64,000 bases of DNA from JAHJQZ01 sp963675235 (GCA_963675235.2 CAXXFU010000005.1:310001-374000); one strand, 5' to 3'; positions 51,501 through 61,300 are shown, counted from the first letter of the stretch. Notes: generated by a model not told the origin, from the letters alone. Made by a program: numbers and translations.

Positions 51501-53854
51501 CAGAACTCACTCCAGTCCTTGTCAACGGCGGCATTGCCGCTCGACAGATAGGACTTCGCCGCAGTGGCCACCTTCTTCTGCAAACCCTTGATTCCGGACT
51601 TGGCCTCAGCGGGCTCCGGCCGGACGGAGGAGACTGAACCGGAATCGGAGATGGTGAACACGGCGACGATGTTGTCGAGTTCGGATGCCTGGGCTTCGGT
51701 CTGCTCGATGGCCGCGTTGGTTTCCTCGACCAGCGCCGCATTGTGCTGGGTCATCTCGTCCATCTGCCTGACGGCAACATTGACTTCCTCGATGGAGGAC
51801 GCCTGCTCGCGGCTGTCCCTGGCGATTTCCTCCATCTGCGTGGCGTTGGCCTGGACGGCTTCCAGCATGCTGGCAAGCTTTTCGGCCGCATCCGCCACCA
51901 GCTTGGTGCCGCCGGAGACTTCCTCGCCCGACTGCTCGATCAGCGTCTTGACCTCGGACGAGGCTTCGGCCGCGCTCTGGGCCAGACGCCGGACTTCGAC
52001 GGCGACAACGGCAAAGCCCTTGCCGGCCTCGCCTGCACGCGCCGCTTCGACAGAAGCGTTGAGGGCCAGAAGGTTGGTCTGGAAGGCGATGTCGTCGATC
52101 ATACCGATGATGTTGGAGATCTTGGACGACGAATTGGAGATGCGTTCCATGGCCTGATTGGCCTGGCTCATCACCTCGCCGCCTTCTTCGGCCGTACGCG
52201 ATGCGGCTTTGGCCTGATCGGAGGCCGTGCCGGCGCGCTTGGCGCTTTCCATCACGGTTTGGGCGAGCTGTTCCATCGCGGCAGAGGTTTCCTCGATGGT
52301 CGCTGCCTGCTTCGTCGTGCGTTCCGAAAGATCGTTCGCACCCGACAGTATCTCGCCCGTCGCCGTCTTGAGGCCGCGCGAGGTCTGCTTCAGCTGCGCA
52401 ACGATCTCGACCAGCTTGTCCGCCACCGCATTGGTATCGGTCTTCAGCTTGTCGAACGCACCCTGATAGGTTCCGGTAACACGCCGGGTCAGGTTGGTTT
52501 CGGCCAGCGCCGACAGAACCTCGCCGGTTTCGCCGACGCCACGATCGACCGTCTCGACCAGGGAGTTGACGGCATTGGCCAGCGCCACAAGATCGTCCTG
52601 ATCGTACTGGCCCGAGATGCGCCTGGAGAAGTCGCCGTTGACCGCAGCCGAAACCACGGCGGCAACTTCTTCCTGAAGCTGGGTACGAATTGCCTGCTCG
52701 GCACGTTCTTTTTCCCGAGCCTGTTCCTTTTCCTCGTCCATGCTGCGCATGGCCAAACCATTGGTGCGGAAGGTCTGCAGGGCACGCGCCATCATGCCAA
52801 GCTCGCTGGCCTTGGGTTCGGGCCCGAGTTCGAGCTCGAGGTCGCCTTCGGCCATCAGATGCATGTTGCTCGCCATGCCGCCGATCGTCGAGGACAGCCA
52901 ACGGCCGGTGACAAAGGCCAGCGCCGAACCGATGAGGACGGCGAGAAGGGAGACAATGCCGACAACGAGCATGGTGGTGTTGGCAGTCTGCTCGGAGATC
53001 GGGCCGAGCGAATCCTGATTATTCCGCACTTCGGATGTCAGGACCCCATAGCTGGCCGTCAGTTCGGCCGCGCGCACCGTCAGTTCTTCCTGGGTGATGC
53101 GATCGACTTCGGCCGCGATGACCTGAACGGACTCAACCGAACTGCCAAACTGCTCGAGGGCAGAACTCAGACCGGCGATGCTCTGCGACAGAGACGATGC
53201 CCCGGGCATGACCGACAGTTCGTCCAGGAGTGCCAGAGCCTCGGCCTCGGCGCTCATGGCACCGTCGAATTCTTTCTGGTCGTAGCTGGCTATATAGCCT
53301 CCGACGTAGTCTTCCATTGCCATGCTGGCTTTGACGACATGCGCGACCTTTGCCAGAACTGCTGGCAGATTCGTCTGTTCGGCCGAGGTGATCAACGCGT
53401 CGATCTGCGGCTGGAACGCCTCATGCGCAGCCTCGATCGACACCATGATGGCCCCGCGCTCGCCTTCGAGCGAAATCAAACTGTCGAATGCGTCGCGCAA
53501 TGCCGCGGCCGATACTTCGATTTTGCTGATTTCAGCCCGCGCAACCGGCAAGCTGTCAAACTTTGCGACTCCGTCCGGGTCGTTGGTGGCAACATCGTCG
53601 ATCCAAACCCGCGCCGTTTCGGCGATTTCCGCAGTCGGGGCAAGCAGATACTGCCGAACGCTGATTTCCATCTGCTGATAGTCGGCGACATAGTCAGAGA
53701 TTTCGCCGGTTTGCCCATTGGCGGCGCGATAGCTGTCCGCAACACCTGACAGTGTCTGTATGCCGACAATTGCCGCGAGACTAACCACCACGAGAAGCGC
53801 GATGATGGCACCGAAGCCGGCGGCAATGCGCGCCGTTATTCCAAGTTTGGACAT
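51500..53854 (-). CDS. Methyl-accepting chemotaxis protein
   Basis: This 784-residue chemoreceptor has a first membrane helix (about 8-33), a periplasmic helical sensor domain (34-285), a second helix (about 290-312), a HAMP domain, a further HAMP-like repeat, and the signalling domain with the conserved tip DDIAFQTNLLALNASVEAAR and AGEAGKGFAVVAVEVRRLAQ. The C-terminus is DKDWSEF, the WxxF-type tether that CheR/CheB bind. The ligand is unknown; the sensor looks like a four-helix bundle. It is in one operon with cheW. Confidence 0.95.
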   Translation of the reverse strand: MSKLGITARIAAGFGAIIALLVVVSLAAIVGIQTLSGVADSYRAANGQTGEISDYVADYQQMEISVRQYLLAPTAEIAETARVWIDDVATNDPDGVAKFDSLPVARAEISKIEVSAAALRDAFDSLISLEGERGAIMVSIEAAHEAFQPQIDALITSAEQTNLPAVLAKVAHVVKASMAMEDYVGGYIASYDQKEFDGAMSAEAEALALLDELSVMPGASSLSQSIAGLSSALEQFGSSVESVQVIAAEVDRITQEELTVRAAELTASYGVLTSEVRNNQDSLGPISEQTANTTMLVVGIVSLLAVLIGSALAFVTGRWLSSTIGGMASNMHLMAEGDLELELGPEPKASELGMMARALQTFRTNGLAMRSMDEEKEQAREKERAEQAIRTQLQEEVAAVVSAAVNGDFSRRISGQYDQDDLVALANAVNSLVETVDRGVGETGEVLSALAETNLTRRVTGTYQGAFDKLKTDTNAVADKLVEIVAQLKQTSRGLKTATGEILSGANDLSERTTKQAATIEETSAAMEQLAQTVMESAKRAGTASDQAKAASRTAEEGGEVMSQANQAMERISNSSSKISNIIGMIDDIAFQTNLLALNASVEAARAGEAGKGFAVVAVEVRRLAQSAAEASSEVKTLIEQSGEEVSGGTKLVADAAEKLASMLEAVQANATQMEEIARDSREQASSIEEVNVAVRQMDEMTQHNAALVEETNAAIEQTEAQASELDNIVAVFTISDSGSVSSVRPEPAEAKSGIKGLQKKVATAAKSYLSSGNAAVDKDWSEF

Positions 53855-53963
53855 GATCGTCTCCGTCTAATTTCCGCGTCCAAGCGAAAATGACCTGACC
53901 GCCCCGGGCTACCGAGCCAAGACGCCAGATGTTGCAGTGCGAGTGGTGCGCCTGACTGGTCGC

Positions 53964-53993
53964 GCCTTTGCGGCCAGCCCCGCCTGCAAAGGC
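53964..53993 (-). repeat. Leader stem-loop upstream of the chemoreceptor gene
   Basis: On the plus strand GCCTTTGC-GGC pairs with GCC-T-GCAAAGGC around CAGCCCC: an 11-base stem with one bulge. It lies 110 bases before the chemoreceptor start, in a 410-base gap (53855-54264) with no supported gene. It could be a leader-RNA element. Confidence 0.45.
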
Positions 53994-54264
53994 AGTAGAA
54001 CCCCCGAGTGTTAAAAAAACCGTTTCGCGTCGCCCTGTTGTAACCCCACGGTTCTGGGGCTGATGCCGGCTGCAGTGCTCTGTCGCGGCGACCTTGCTGC
54101 GTTGCCCGGTTCACGATTGGTACAACCCGGACCGCCAGCGCATCGGTCTGGGTGCATGCGACGCGCCGGCTTCGACATCCACTGCCGTCACCTGCAAACC
54201 GATGCAACAATTGCGGAAATCGCCGCAAATCGGCTCCAGCAGCGCGGCTCTGAGCCGAAATACA

Positions 54265-56271
54265 CTACCCCTGCCCCACAGGTTGCAGCACGCCATCGGC
54301 GCCGGGCGAGCGAAGGAAATCGAGCACGGTGGAAGCGGCAATGGGCGGGCTGTAAAGATAGCCTTGGGCGATTGACGCGCCGATCTCGGACAGCGCCTTG
54401 GCTTCCTCTTCACGTTCGACACCCTCTATGACGGCGTCGATTTGAAGGTTGTGGCACAGGTCGATGATCGTCTTGACGATCGTTACCGTCCGGCTTGATT
54501 CGGCCATGCGCGTCACGAAAGAGCGGTCGATCTTGAGCGAACTGATTTCAAGCTCGTCGATATAGACGAAGTTGGAATAGCCCGAGCCGAAATCGTCCAG
54601 CGCGATCGAACAGCCAAGTCCGGTGAGCTGTTCTATGGCCCGCTTGGCTTCATCGAAATCGGTCATCACCGAGGTTTCAGTGACTTCGAGTTCGACCCTT
54701 GCCGGATCGACTCCGCTGTTTGTGATCAATTGGCAGATATCATCGACGGCGCGAGACGAGAGAATGTCATGGGCCGAGAGGTTGAAGGCAAGACCGATGT
54801 GGTCGGGCCAGGTCGCGGCGTTGGTCAGCGCCTTTTCGAGCAGCACAAGCGTCAGCCGGTTGACGATGCCGGCCCTTTCGGCCACGCCGATGAAAACGTC
54901 TGGACGGATCTGCCCGAGGCTGTCGTTGCGCCATCGCGCCAGCGCCTCGAAAGCAAGCACCTTGCCGGTGCGCAGCTCGACCTGCGGCTGGAATTCGAGA
55001 TAGAGCTCGTTGACGAGATCGGCATTGCGCAAAGCGTGCTCGATGGCGCCCAGGTTTTCCATTTCCTGCGCGATCTCCTCGGAGAACACGACCACGCTGC
55101 CGCGCCGTTCGCGCTTGGCCCGAAACAATGCGTAGGCGCCGCGTTCACCAATCTCACGCGCGGTGATCGGCGTCTCCGAAACTGGAACGACCCCGATCGA
55201 TGCCGAGACACGGATTTCAACCCCGTCGATCACGAATGGCTCCTCGAAGGACTTCTGGCCGGCAACATAGTCGGCGCGGATCGATTCGATGTTCCGGCTT
55301 TGGCGTGAGACGATGCCGAATTCGTCGCTGTCTATGCGGGCGACAAGACACTCCTCGCCACACAGGCGCAGTAGGCGCCGTGCCACCGCCGCCAGCAGGC
55401 GGTCTCCGACAGCATTGCCGTAAATGTCATTGATTGCCTTGAAGCCGTCGATGTCGAGAAAGCCGACCGACCAGCGCCTCGGGCCGGGGCGATCCAGGCG
55501 TTCCTTCAGCTCGGCAAAAAAGCGGGACCGATTGGCAAGACCCGTCAAACCGTCGAAATCCGCACGCTTGCGTGCGGCATCGCGCAGCTTTTCCGCTGCC
55601 TGCCGCGCCCGGATCTCCCGGATGATGATGAGGCGTATGATGGCGTGCAACACCGGCGCCACGACGGTGACTGACATCGCGAGCGTCAAAAACTGCGATT
55701 GCGTGTCCGCCCCGATCTGCCCAGTGAAATAGAGCAGCGATGCCACGCTGACGAGCAGGCAGGGAATGATGATGCGGAAGCTCGCTCCGACCACCGCAAC
55801 GAAAATCGGCAGGATGATGAAATTGTTCATCCGGTCGATCTGAAGATGCATGAACTGATAGGCATAAACATTGGTCAGCATGATCAGAACGATGGTGAGA
55901 TTGGTCAGCTCGACCTGCCAAAGGCGCTCGTTTCGCACCGATCGCGTAAGCCAAAGCATGGCAAGCGCCATCAGAGACGAGAATATCGCGATCAGGACGA
56001 GCCAGGATGCGTGGGTATCGGTCTCGGCGATGGAATGAACGACGGCAAGACCGGCGTAGTATATCGAGACGACGACCAGAACCAGCCGCGTCACCGGCCA
56101 CCATGCGTCGGCGTAAAGCGGTTCGATTTCCGTGTCCACGACCAGCCCGGACAACAGCAGCCTAGCGGTTTTCTTCGCACGGCTGAACGCTCGGTGCAGA
56201 GTTTTCAGCCCTGCAGCTCTCGCTGTGGCGCCCAGATCTGGTCCTGCCGGATCGGTCCGTGTTTCCGTCAT
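54265..56271 (-). CDS. Membrane GGDEF-EAL protein, probable c-di-GMP phosphodiesterase
   Basis: This 668-residue protein has an N-terminal membrane region of about six helices (residues 50-215), a GGDEF domain (240-400) and an EAL domain (415-660). The GGDEF signature is degenerate (RIDSDEFGIV), so cyclase activity is unlikely. The EAL domain keeps its active-site residues: FEALARW, the Asn in FNLSAHD, EVTETSV, ALDDFGSGYSN, LKIDRSFV and EGVE. It therefore most likely breaks down c-di-GMP, and the GGDEF part may bind GTP as a regulator. AAGGTGG precedes ATG 56271. Confidence 0.9.
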   Translation of the reverse strand: MTETRTDPAGPDLGATARAAGLKTLHRAFSRAKKTARLLLSGLVVDTEIEPLYADAWWPVTRLVLVVVSIYYAGLAVVHSIAETDTHASWLVLIAIFSSLMALAMLWLTRSVRNERLWQVELTNLTIVLIMLTNVYAYQFMHLQIDRMNNFIILPIFVAVVGASFRIIIPCLLVSVASLLYFTGQIGADTQSQFLTLAMSVTVVAPVLHAIIRLIIIREIRARQAAEKLRDAARKRADFDGLTGLANRSRFFAELKERLDRPGPRRWSVGFLDIDGFKAINDIYGNAVGDRLLAAVARRLLRLCGEECLVARIDSDEFGIVSRQSRNIESIRADYVAGQKSFEEPFVIDGVEIRVSASIGVVPVSETPITAREIGERGAYALFRAKRERRGSVVVFSEEIAQEMENLGAIEHALRNADLVNELYLEFQPQVELRTGKVLAFEALARWRNDSLGQIRPDVFIGVAERAGIVNRLTLVLLEKALTNAATWPDHIGLAFNLSAHDILSSRAVDDICQLITNSGVDPARVELEVTETSVMTDFDEAKRAIEQLTGLGCSIALDDFGSGYSNFVYIDELEISSLKIDRSFVTRMAESSRTVTIVKTIIDLCHNLQIDAVIEGVEREEEAKALSEIGASIAQGYLYSPPIAASTVLDFLRSPGADGVLQPVGQG

Positions 56272-56693
56272 GCTTTGTCCACCTTGGCAACTGTCGACGA
56301 GCGATGCGCAATGCCCAGACCGTTCGACCCGCGGCATCCCCAGTTGATCAAGTTCATGGCAGTCATATCATAATATAATGCTAATATATGCGCGACATTT
56401 GAAAATTACTGACTAGTTGATCTTCGAATACTCGACTAATTATTCTTGCCTTTGTTTGAGATTCTAGTTGTGCATTTTGAACAGTCTACCCTCGGATCGT
56501 CAATTCCGAAAGTACGTAACGCGATGTAACGTTCGCAGAATTGGCGCCGAGACGGGAATTCACCGCACCGTGCCTGAACGAATTGTTGTGAGTTCCTGTG
56601 CAAAAACCGCGATTGTGAACAAGAGGGTTTTGGGGGCCGACCAAAAATGGCAACTATTGGTCAGGCTCTCGATCACCGGACTGGGAAGTGGTG
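56272..56693. other. 422-base AT-rich intergenic region
   Basis: This gap between divergent genes is unusually AT-rich from 56360 to 56480, with several TATAAT-like strings on the minus strand. No gene is supported. It should hold both promoters. Confidence 0.5.
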
Positions 56694-58412
56694 ATGGATG
56701 CATTTGTTCCGCAGCAAGACGAAGTCGCAGATGCTGTGGACAAGATCATTGAAAGCGGCTCACTTGGCTCAGGCGCCAGACTGCCAGCGCTGCTGAACTA
56801 CGTTGTCTCCAAGGAGATCGAGGGCCAAGGCGACCAGATCAAGGCCTATTCTGTCGCCATCGACGTCCTTGGCCGGCCACATGATTTCGATCCCAGCACC
56901 GACAGCATCGTCCGGGTCGAGTTCAATCGTCTGCGCCAGGCGCTAGAGCATTACTATGTCGTGGCCGACAATGATGCGACGGTGCGCATCGACATCCCCA
57001 AGGGCACTTATCGCCCGAAGTTCTCAAGGCTCGAAGCACCGGCAAAAGCACGCGCGCCCCTGGTCATCTCGGAGCGGGCGACCTGGATTGCCATGGGGGT
57101 CGCCGCCACCCTCGCCTTTGCGGCGCTGGTTGCTGTCGTGGCCTTTCTCAGCCCGTTTCGCTACTCGAACGGCTTCGCGCCGGTGAAGCGACACATCGGT
57201 GCCGTGCAGCTGACAATTCTGCCGTTTTCCGCCGACGGAACGGACACCAGTAATGCACTTCCCGGAGACCGTGTTTCTGACGCGCTGATCCAACAGCTGG
57301 CAGGCAACAGTTTCATCGACGTGATTATCGGGCCGCGCGGCGAATATGCTTCGTTTTCCGAAGCACTTTCGGTCGTGCCCAGTGGTTCCGACGATCAGCT
57401 GGTTCTTGCCGGCGTCGTCAGGCGTGGCATTTCCGGCTTGAACATTTTTGTCGGTCTGATGAATCCGACAGATAGCCGTCTGGTGTGGAGCCACGACTAC
57501 GATATCGAGACGCTCCAGGATCGCGCCACAACCGACAGAGTCGCGGAATCGATCGTATCCGATCTGCAGCCGCCACTCCTCGTCGCGGCCAAACAGAAGC
57601 TTGCCGCCTTGCCTGAAGAGGAACTCAACGCCTGGGAGCTGTACCTGCTTGCTTCCGTTTCGGCCGGCGACAAGCTCAGCGACCTGGCGCTGGAAAAGCA
57701 CCGCATCGCGCTGGCCGAGCGCGCGCTGGAGCTCGAACCCAATCTGGGCGAGGCCCATGCAGCGCTGGCATCACGCCTGGGCGCCCTGATCCTCGCGGAT
57801 CCAGAATCGGACACGCCCGAGACCCGGGACAAGCTGCGCTATCACACCACGCGCGCCGAGCGGCTCGCTCCGCAAAATCCGGCCGTCTACTACGAAGTCG
57901 GCATCGCCAATCTGCGACTGGGAGACAGGGAACACGGAAGGCAGCTGCTACAACGAGCGTCCGAGCTCGACCCCAGCCAGATGTATTCACGCATTCTCTC
58001 CGGCATGATCGACGGCATTTGCGGCCAGGCAACCCAGGAGATGATCGACGCCGTCGCGCGCGAGGATGCCAAGCTCGCCGAGCGCAATCCGGCGCGCTGG
58101 ATGACAAAGGGAATGCTGGCCCGGCTCTACCTGAGCTCCGGCCAGCCGCAAATGGCCTATGAGGCACAGCGGCAGGCCAATCAGGCCGGCCCCAATCCCG
58201 ATGTGATCTTCCAGTACGCGGCGATCCTCAACGAACTTGGCCGTACGGACGACGCCAGGGACTGGCTCGATCGCTGGCGCGAAGACTGGCCGACGCTCGA
58301 TGCCGATCATTTCGCCAATGTTGCCCTGCCCCGGATGTGCGGAGACACCGATCAATCTCTGCCGGTCAGGGCACCCTATATCCGCCTGGCGAGAGACCTT
58401 GCCGACAACTGA
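56694..58412 (+). CDS. TPR protein with winged-helix-like N-terminus and one membrane helix
   Basis: The 572-residue protein has an N-terminal region of about 115 residues (LPALLNYVVSKEIEGQGDQI, DFDPSTDSIVRVEFNRLRQA, DIPKGTYRPKF) found in front of many adenylate-cyclase-like and TPR proteins of Rhizobiales and thought to be a winged-helix DNA- or protein-binding module. A membrane helix follows at about 130-152, then a TolB-N-like domain (QLTILPFSADGTDTSNALPG) and several TPR repeats (350-540). Start ATG 56694 follows GGGAAG; two GTG codons just before it are possible. Its role is unknown; a membrane-bound signalling protein is inferred. Confidence 0.75.
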   Translation: MDAFVPQQDEVADAVDKIIESGSLGSGARLPALLNYVVSKEIEGQGDQIKAYSVAIDVLGRPHDFDPSTDSIVRVEFNRLRQALEHYYVVADNDATVRIDIPKGTYRPKFSRLEAPAKARAPLVISERATWIAMGVAATLAFAALVAVVAFLSPFRYSNGFAPVKRHIGAVQLTILPFSADGTDTSNALPGDRVSDALIQQLAGNSFIDVIIGPRGEYASFSEALSVVPSGSDDQLVLAGVVRRGISGLNIFVGLMNPTDSRLVWSHDYDIETLQDRATTDRVAESIVSDLQPPLLVAAKQKLAALPEEELNAWELYLLASVSAGDKLSDLALEKHRIALAERALELEPNLGEAHAALASRLGALILADPESDTPETRDKLRYHTTRAERLAPQNPAVYYEVGIANLRLGDREHGRQLLQRASELDPSQMYSRILSGMIDGICGQATQEMIDAVAREDAKLAERNPARWMTKGMLARLYLSSGQPQMAYEAQRQANQAGPNPDVIFQYAAILNELGRTDDARDWLDRWREDWPTLDADHFANVALPRMCGDTDQSLPVRAPYIRLARDLADN

Positions 58413-58520
58413 AACCTGCCGGTTCGATGTGCCTTGTGCGTCTGGTGCAGCAAGCGCTCGAGGACGCGTGACGGCCTGAAGGCAGCCGAGCCCGGCCCAT
58501 CGGGGAAATGGGAGATGCAC

Positions 58521-58973
58521 ATGGTTCGGCCGGCACTTGCCATCCACGGTGGCTGCGGGGTCATGGCCAGGCGAGAGTTGAGCGAGGCCGACTTGGACGC
58601 GGCCGGCGGCTACAACTACAAGCCCGAGGGGCGAATCGGGGACTCACCTATCATCGGCGCCGGCACCTCTGCCCGCGACGGCGTCTGCGCCGTCTCCGGG
58701 ACCGGGGCCGGCGAGTTCTACATCCGCCACGCCGTCGCCCACGAAATCGCCAGTCGTGTCGCCTATTTCGGGGAGGCCCTGGCCGAGGCGGCCTCCCACG
58801 TCGTCATGGCCGATCTCAAGCCACGCGGCATCGGCGCCGGCGTCATCGCCATCGATGCCAATGGCAGTGTCGCGGCACGCCATAATACCGACGGCATGTT
58901 CCGCGGCTGGATCACACCGGACGGCGACATGCGCGTTGCCGCGCATGACGATGTTTTTGCCCTAACGCCTTAG
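58521..58973 (+). pseudogene. Isoaspartyl peptidase / L-asparaginase with internal deletion
   Basis: The 150-codon frame has the N-terminus (RPALAIHGGCGVMARREL) and the C-terminus (GDSPIIGAGTSARDGVCAVS, GEFYIRHAVAHEIASRVAYF, NTDGMFRGWI) of the Ntn-hydrolase asparaginase family, which is normally about 300-320 residues. About 150 residues between are missing, including the autoprocessing GTVG motif with the catalytic Thr. The join is in frame and a ribosome site (GGGAG) remains, so a short product may still be made, but it cannot be active. Confidence 0.8.
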
Positions 58974-59140
58974 ATAACCTCACGGAAATCGCTACAGCCG
59001 GTCGTCACGATGCCGATCATGACGCGGCCGGAACCTGCCTGCTGCAGTTCTGCAAAACCGCCTGGCGTCTCCGGCGTCAAAACAAGATGGCACGGTTCAA
59101 GCAAGGCTGCCTGCCTGAAAAGCAGCCGATGAGACTGGCA

Positions 59141-60328
59141 CTAGGTGTAGAGCAGGAAGGGTTGCATACGCCTCGACCAATCCCCGGGATCGGTCAGTTT
59201 CTTCGTCGCCGCAACGAAGTCCGAAAGCGGAACATCAAAGAGCTTTTCGGCGTCTTCAACCCCGAGCAGAAGATCAAGATGGTTCCGCCCCGTCGGATTC
59301 ACATGCGTGGGATACGTGGCCCATTCGAACATGTCCGGGTGCAGCTCTTTCAGGATCCTGACGAGCAGCATGCCGAATTGCAGGGACTGGAATTCTGTGA
59401 AGTCGGCGACATGGAACATCACGCCACCGCATTTTTGCCCGGCAAACTTGCCCTCGGCCGGGGTGAACAAAAGCGGGCGCGCAAACACGCTCTGTGAAAT
59501 TTCCGCAGCCATCCGATTGACCAGATCGGCCGTTTCCTCGGCCAGCAGCCATGGCGCTCCCACGACGCGGAACGGCGTTGCCGATCCCCGGCCCTCGCTC
59601 AGATTGGTGGCTTCGAGCAGGCAGAGCCCATGATAGAGCAAGGCGGATTCGAAGGCGGGAATGGCCGGCGACAGCGGCACGAACGAGCGCGCCCAGTCCG
59701 GATGAAACATCTGCCTGTGCCAGTTGCGGCAGGGCCGGACATCCAACTGGCAGCCGATGGTTCGGGAGGCGTTGAAGTATCGGGCGAGCTCGCCGAGCGT
59801 ACTTGAGTGCCTGACCGGTATCGACCAGCGACCAATGAAGCTGGAACACCGGGCCTCGTCGAGCAGCGGACCGGCAGCCAGGTCGAATTTCCCGGACAAG
59901 GGATTGGGCCGGTCGGCGATGACGAGCGGAACACTGTTGCGCGCGCAGGCCTCGAGCACGTGCGACATCGTCCACAGGTAGGTGTAGAAGCGGCTGCCGA
60001 TATCTGGGACATCGAACAGGACCAGATCGATATCCTCGAGATCGGCGGGCGATGGCGCAAGCTTGTCGCCGTAAAGGCTGATGACAGGCAGCCGGGTCAG
60101 GACATCGACGGAGTTCGTCATCGCATGCCCGTCGGCACCTGTGGTGTCGAGACCATGCTCGGGTGAAAACAGTCTGACGATGTTGAAGCCCTGCCGCAGC
60201 AGCGCCAAGCGCGATGCCTCGAACCGGCTGGTGGTGGCCGCATGATTGGTGACCAGCCCGATGCGCTTGTGTTTCCAGACCGGCTCTTGCGCCAGAAGTG
60301 AATCGATCCCGAGAACCAACTGATTCAT
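59141..60328 (-). CDS. namZ: DUF1343 exo-beta-N-acetylmuramidase (NamZ type)
   Basis: This 395-residue protein belongs to DUF1343, whose characterised member NamZ releases MurNAc from the non-reducing end of peptidoglycan fragments. Signatures: RIGLVTNHAATTSRFEASRL, LFSPEHGLDTTGADG, ISLYGDKLAPSPADLEDIDL, VLFDVPDIGSRFYTYLWTM, LEATNLSEGRGSATPF. There is no signal peptide, so it acts on imported fragments. It is 45 bases downstream of murR on the same strand and close to murQ. Confidence 0.88.
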   Translation of the reverse strand: MNQLVLGIDSLLAQEPVWKHKRIGLVTNHAATTSRFEASRLALLRQGFNIVRLFSPEHGLDTTGADGHAMTNSVDVLTRLPVISLYGDKLAPSPADLEDIDLVLFDVPDIGSRFYTYLWTMSHVLEACARNSVPLVIADRPNPLSGKFDLAAGPLLDEARCSSFIGRWSIPVRHSSTLGELARYFNASRTIGCQLDVRPCRNWHRQMFHPDWARSFVPLSPAIPAFESALLYHGLCLLEATNLSEGRGSATPFRVVGAPWLLAEETADLVNRMAAEISQSVFARPLLFTPAEGKFAGQKCGGVMFHVADFTEFQSLQFGMLLVRILKELHPDMFEWATYPTHVNPTGRNHLDLLLGVEDAEKLFDVPLSDFVAATKKLTDPGDWSRRMQPFLLYT

Positions 60329-60373
60329 CTATGAAAATACCCATCGAGCAAAGGAAAACCGGCGCCCGGCATT

Positions 60374-61228
60374 CTACTTCAGCCGCTCCACGATCTTCTG
60401 GCTTTCGGCAATCCGTTCCGCAACATTGCCAAGCCGCTGGGTCACCGAAACGAACAGCAGATCGGTGATGGCCATCTGCGCCTCGCGCGTGGCAATCGAT
60501 GCGCTGCGCACGAGGTTTTCATCAGCGACACAGGAAAGGGTGATGCCGACACTCTGATTGAACGGCCTGGCATCGAGCCCGATGATCGCCAGTACCGGGA
60601 TACCCTTCGAACTGGCGTAGTCGACGGCGAGCCTGACTTCCGCCGTCCGGCCCGAATGGGTGATCGCGATCAGCAGATCGTCAGGTGTGAGGCTCGCCAT
60701 GTTGGCCAACTGGATGTGGCTGTCGTGCTCGCACATCACTGCCTTGCCGAACTTGGCAAGCTTCCAGCTGAGGTCCGTCGCTACCAGCGCCGACCCCCCT
60801 ATTCCAAACAGGGCGACGCGGCCGGCGCGCTCGATCAGCTGTACGGCCTTTTCGAGATCGGCGCCCGAATTGACGCGCATCGTGTCGGCGAGAGCGGCGA
60901 CCTTGCTGGTGTAGAGCTTTTCGGCGACGGCGCCGATCGGGTCGTCGCTAAAAATATCCTGATGCACCCTGCTTTCGGTATTGGTGCGTCCTATCTCGGC
61001 TGAAAGCGCAAGTTTCAAAGCAGGATAGCCCTTGTAGCCCATCCTTTGGCAGAACTTGATGACGCTCGACTGGCTGACCTGGCAGAGCTCGGCCAGTTCC
61101 TGAGAGGACAGGATGGCAATCTCTGAGGGCGCGTCGAGAATTTTCTGGGCGATGCGCGCATCGCTTGGCGAGAAGCTTTCGATCGTGCCCCGCAGCCGGG
61201 GTATCAGGTCAATCTGACGTTCGTTCAT
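60374..61228 (-). CDS. MurR/RpiR-family transcriptional regulator
   Basis: The 284-residue protein has an RpiR helix-turn-helix (SSQELAELCQVSQSSVIKFC, MGYKGYPALKLAL) and a SIS sugar-phosphate-binding domain (RVALFGIGGSALVATDLSWK, ITHSGRTAEVRLAVDYASSK). In MurR the effector is MurNAc-6-phosphate. It is divergent from murQ with a GAATA-N3-TATTC operator in between, and the same site lies before the downstream transporter gene. It likely represses the whole MurNAc locus and its own gene. Confidence 0.9.
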   Translation of the reverse strand: MNERQIDLIPRLRGTIESFSPSDARIAQKILDAPSEIAILSSQELAELCQVSQSSVIKFCQRMGYKGYPALKLALSAEIGRTNTESRVHQDIFSDDPIGAVAEKLYTSKVAALADTMRVNSGADLEKAVQLIERAGRVALFGIGGSALVATDLSWKLAKFGKAVMCEHDSHIQLANMASLTPDDLLIAITHSGRTAEVRLAVDYASSKGIPVLAIIGLDARPFNQSVGITLSCVADENLVRSASIATREAQMAITDLLFVSVTQRLGNVAERIAESQKIVERLK

Positions 61229-61300
61229 GGCCCCGCTTCCCCTCGCTCCGGTGACTTATAGGAATAGCCTGCCGACCCATCTAGCATAATAAATTATCAT

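Noticed and set aside
51743..53749. 668-codon open frame on the plus strand opposite the chemoreceptor gene
   Set aside because: It is the antisense shadow of a clear chemoreceptor in GC-rich DNA; the product is low-complexity His/Gly/Arg-rich with no domain.
53855..54060. c-di-GMP-I riboswitch in the chemoreceptor leader
   Set aside because: Only short motif resemblances were seen and the conserved GGGCAAACC box is absent, so it is not listed as a feature.
53836..54228. 130-codon minus-strand frame before the chemoreceptor gene
   Set aside because: Arg/Cys-rich product without a domain; it overlaps the chemoreceptor start and the leader hairpin.
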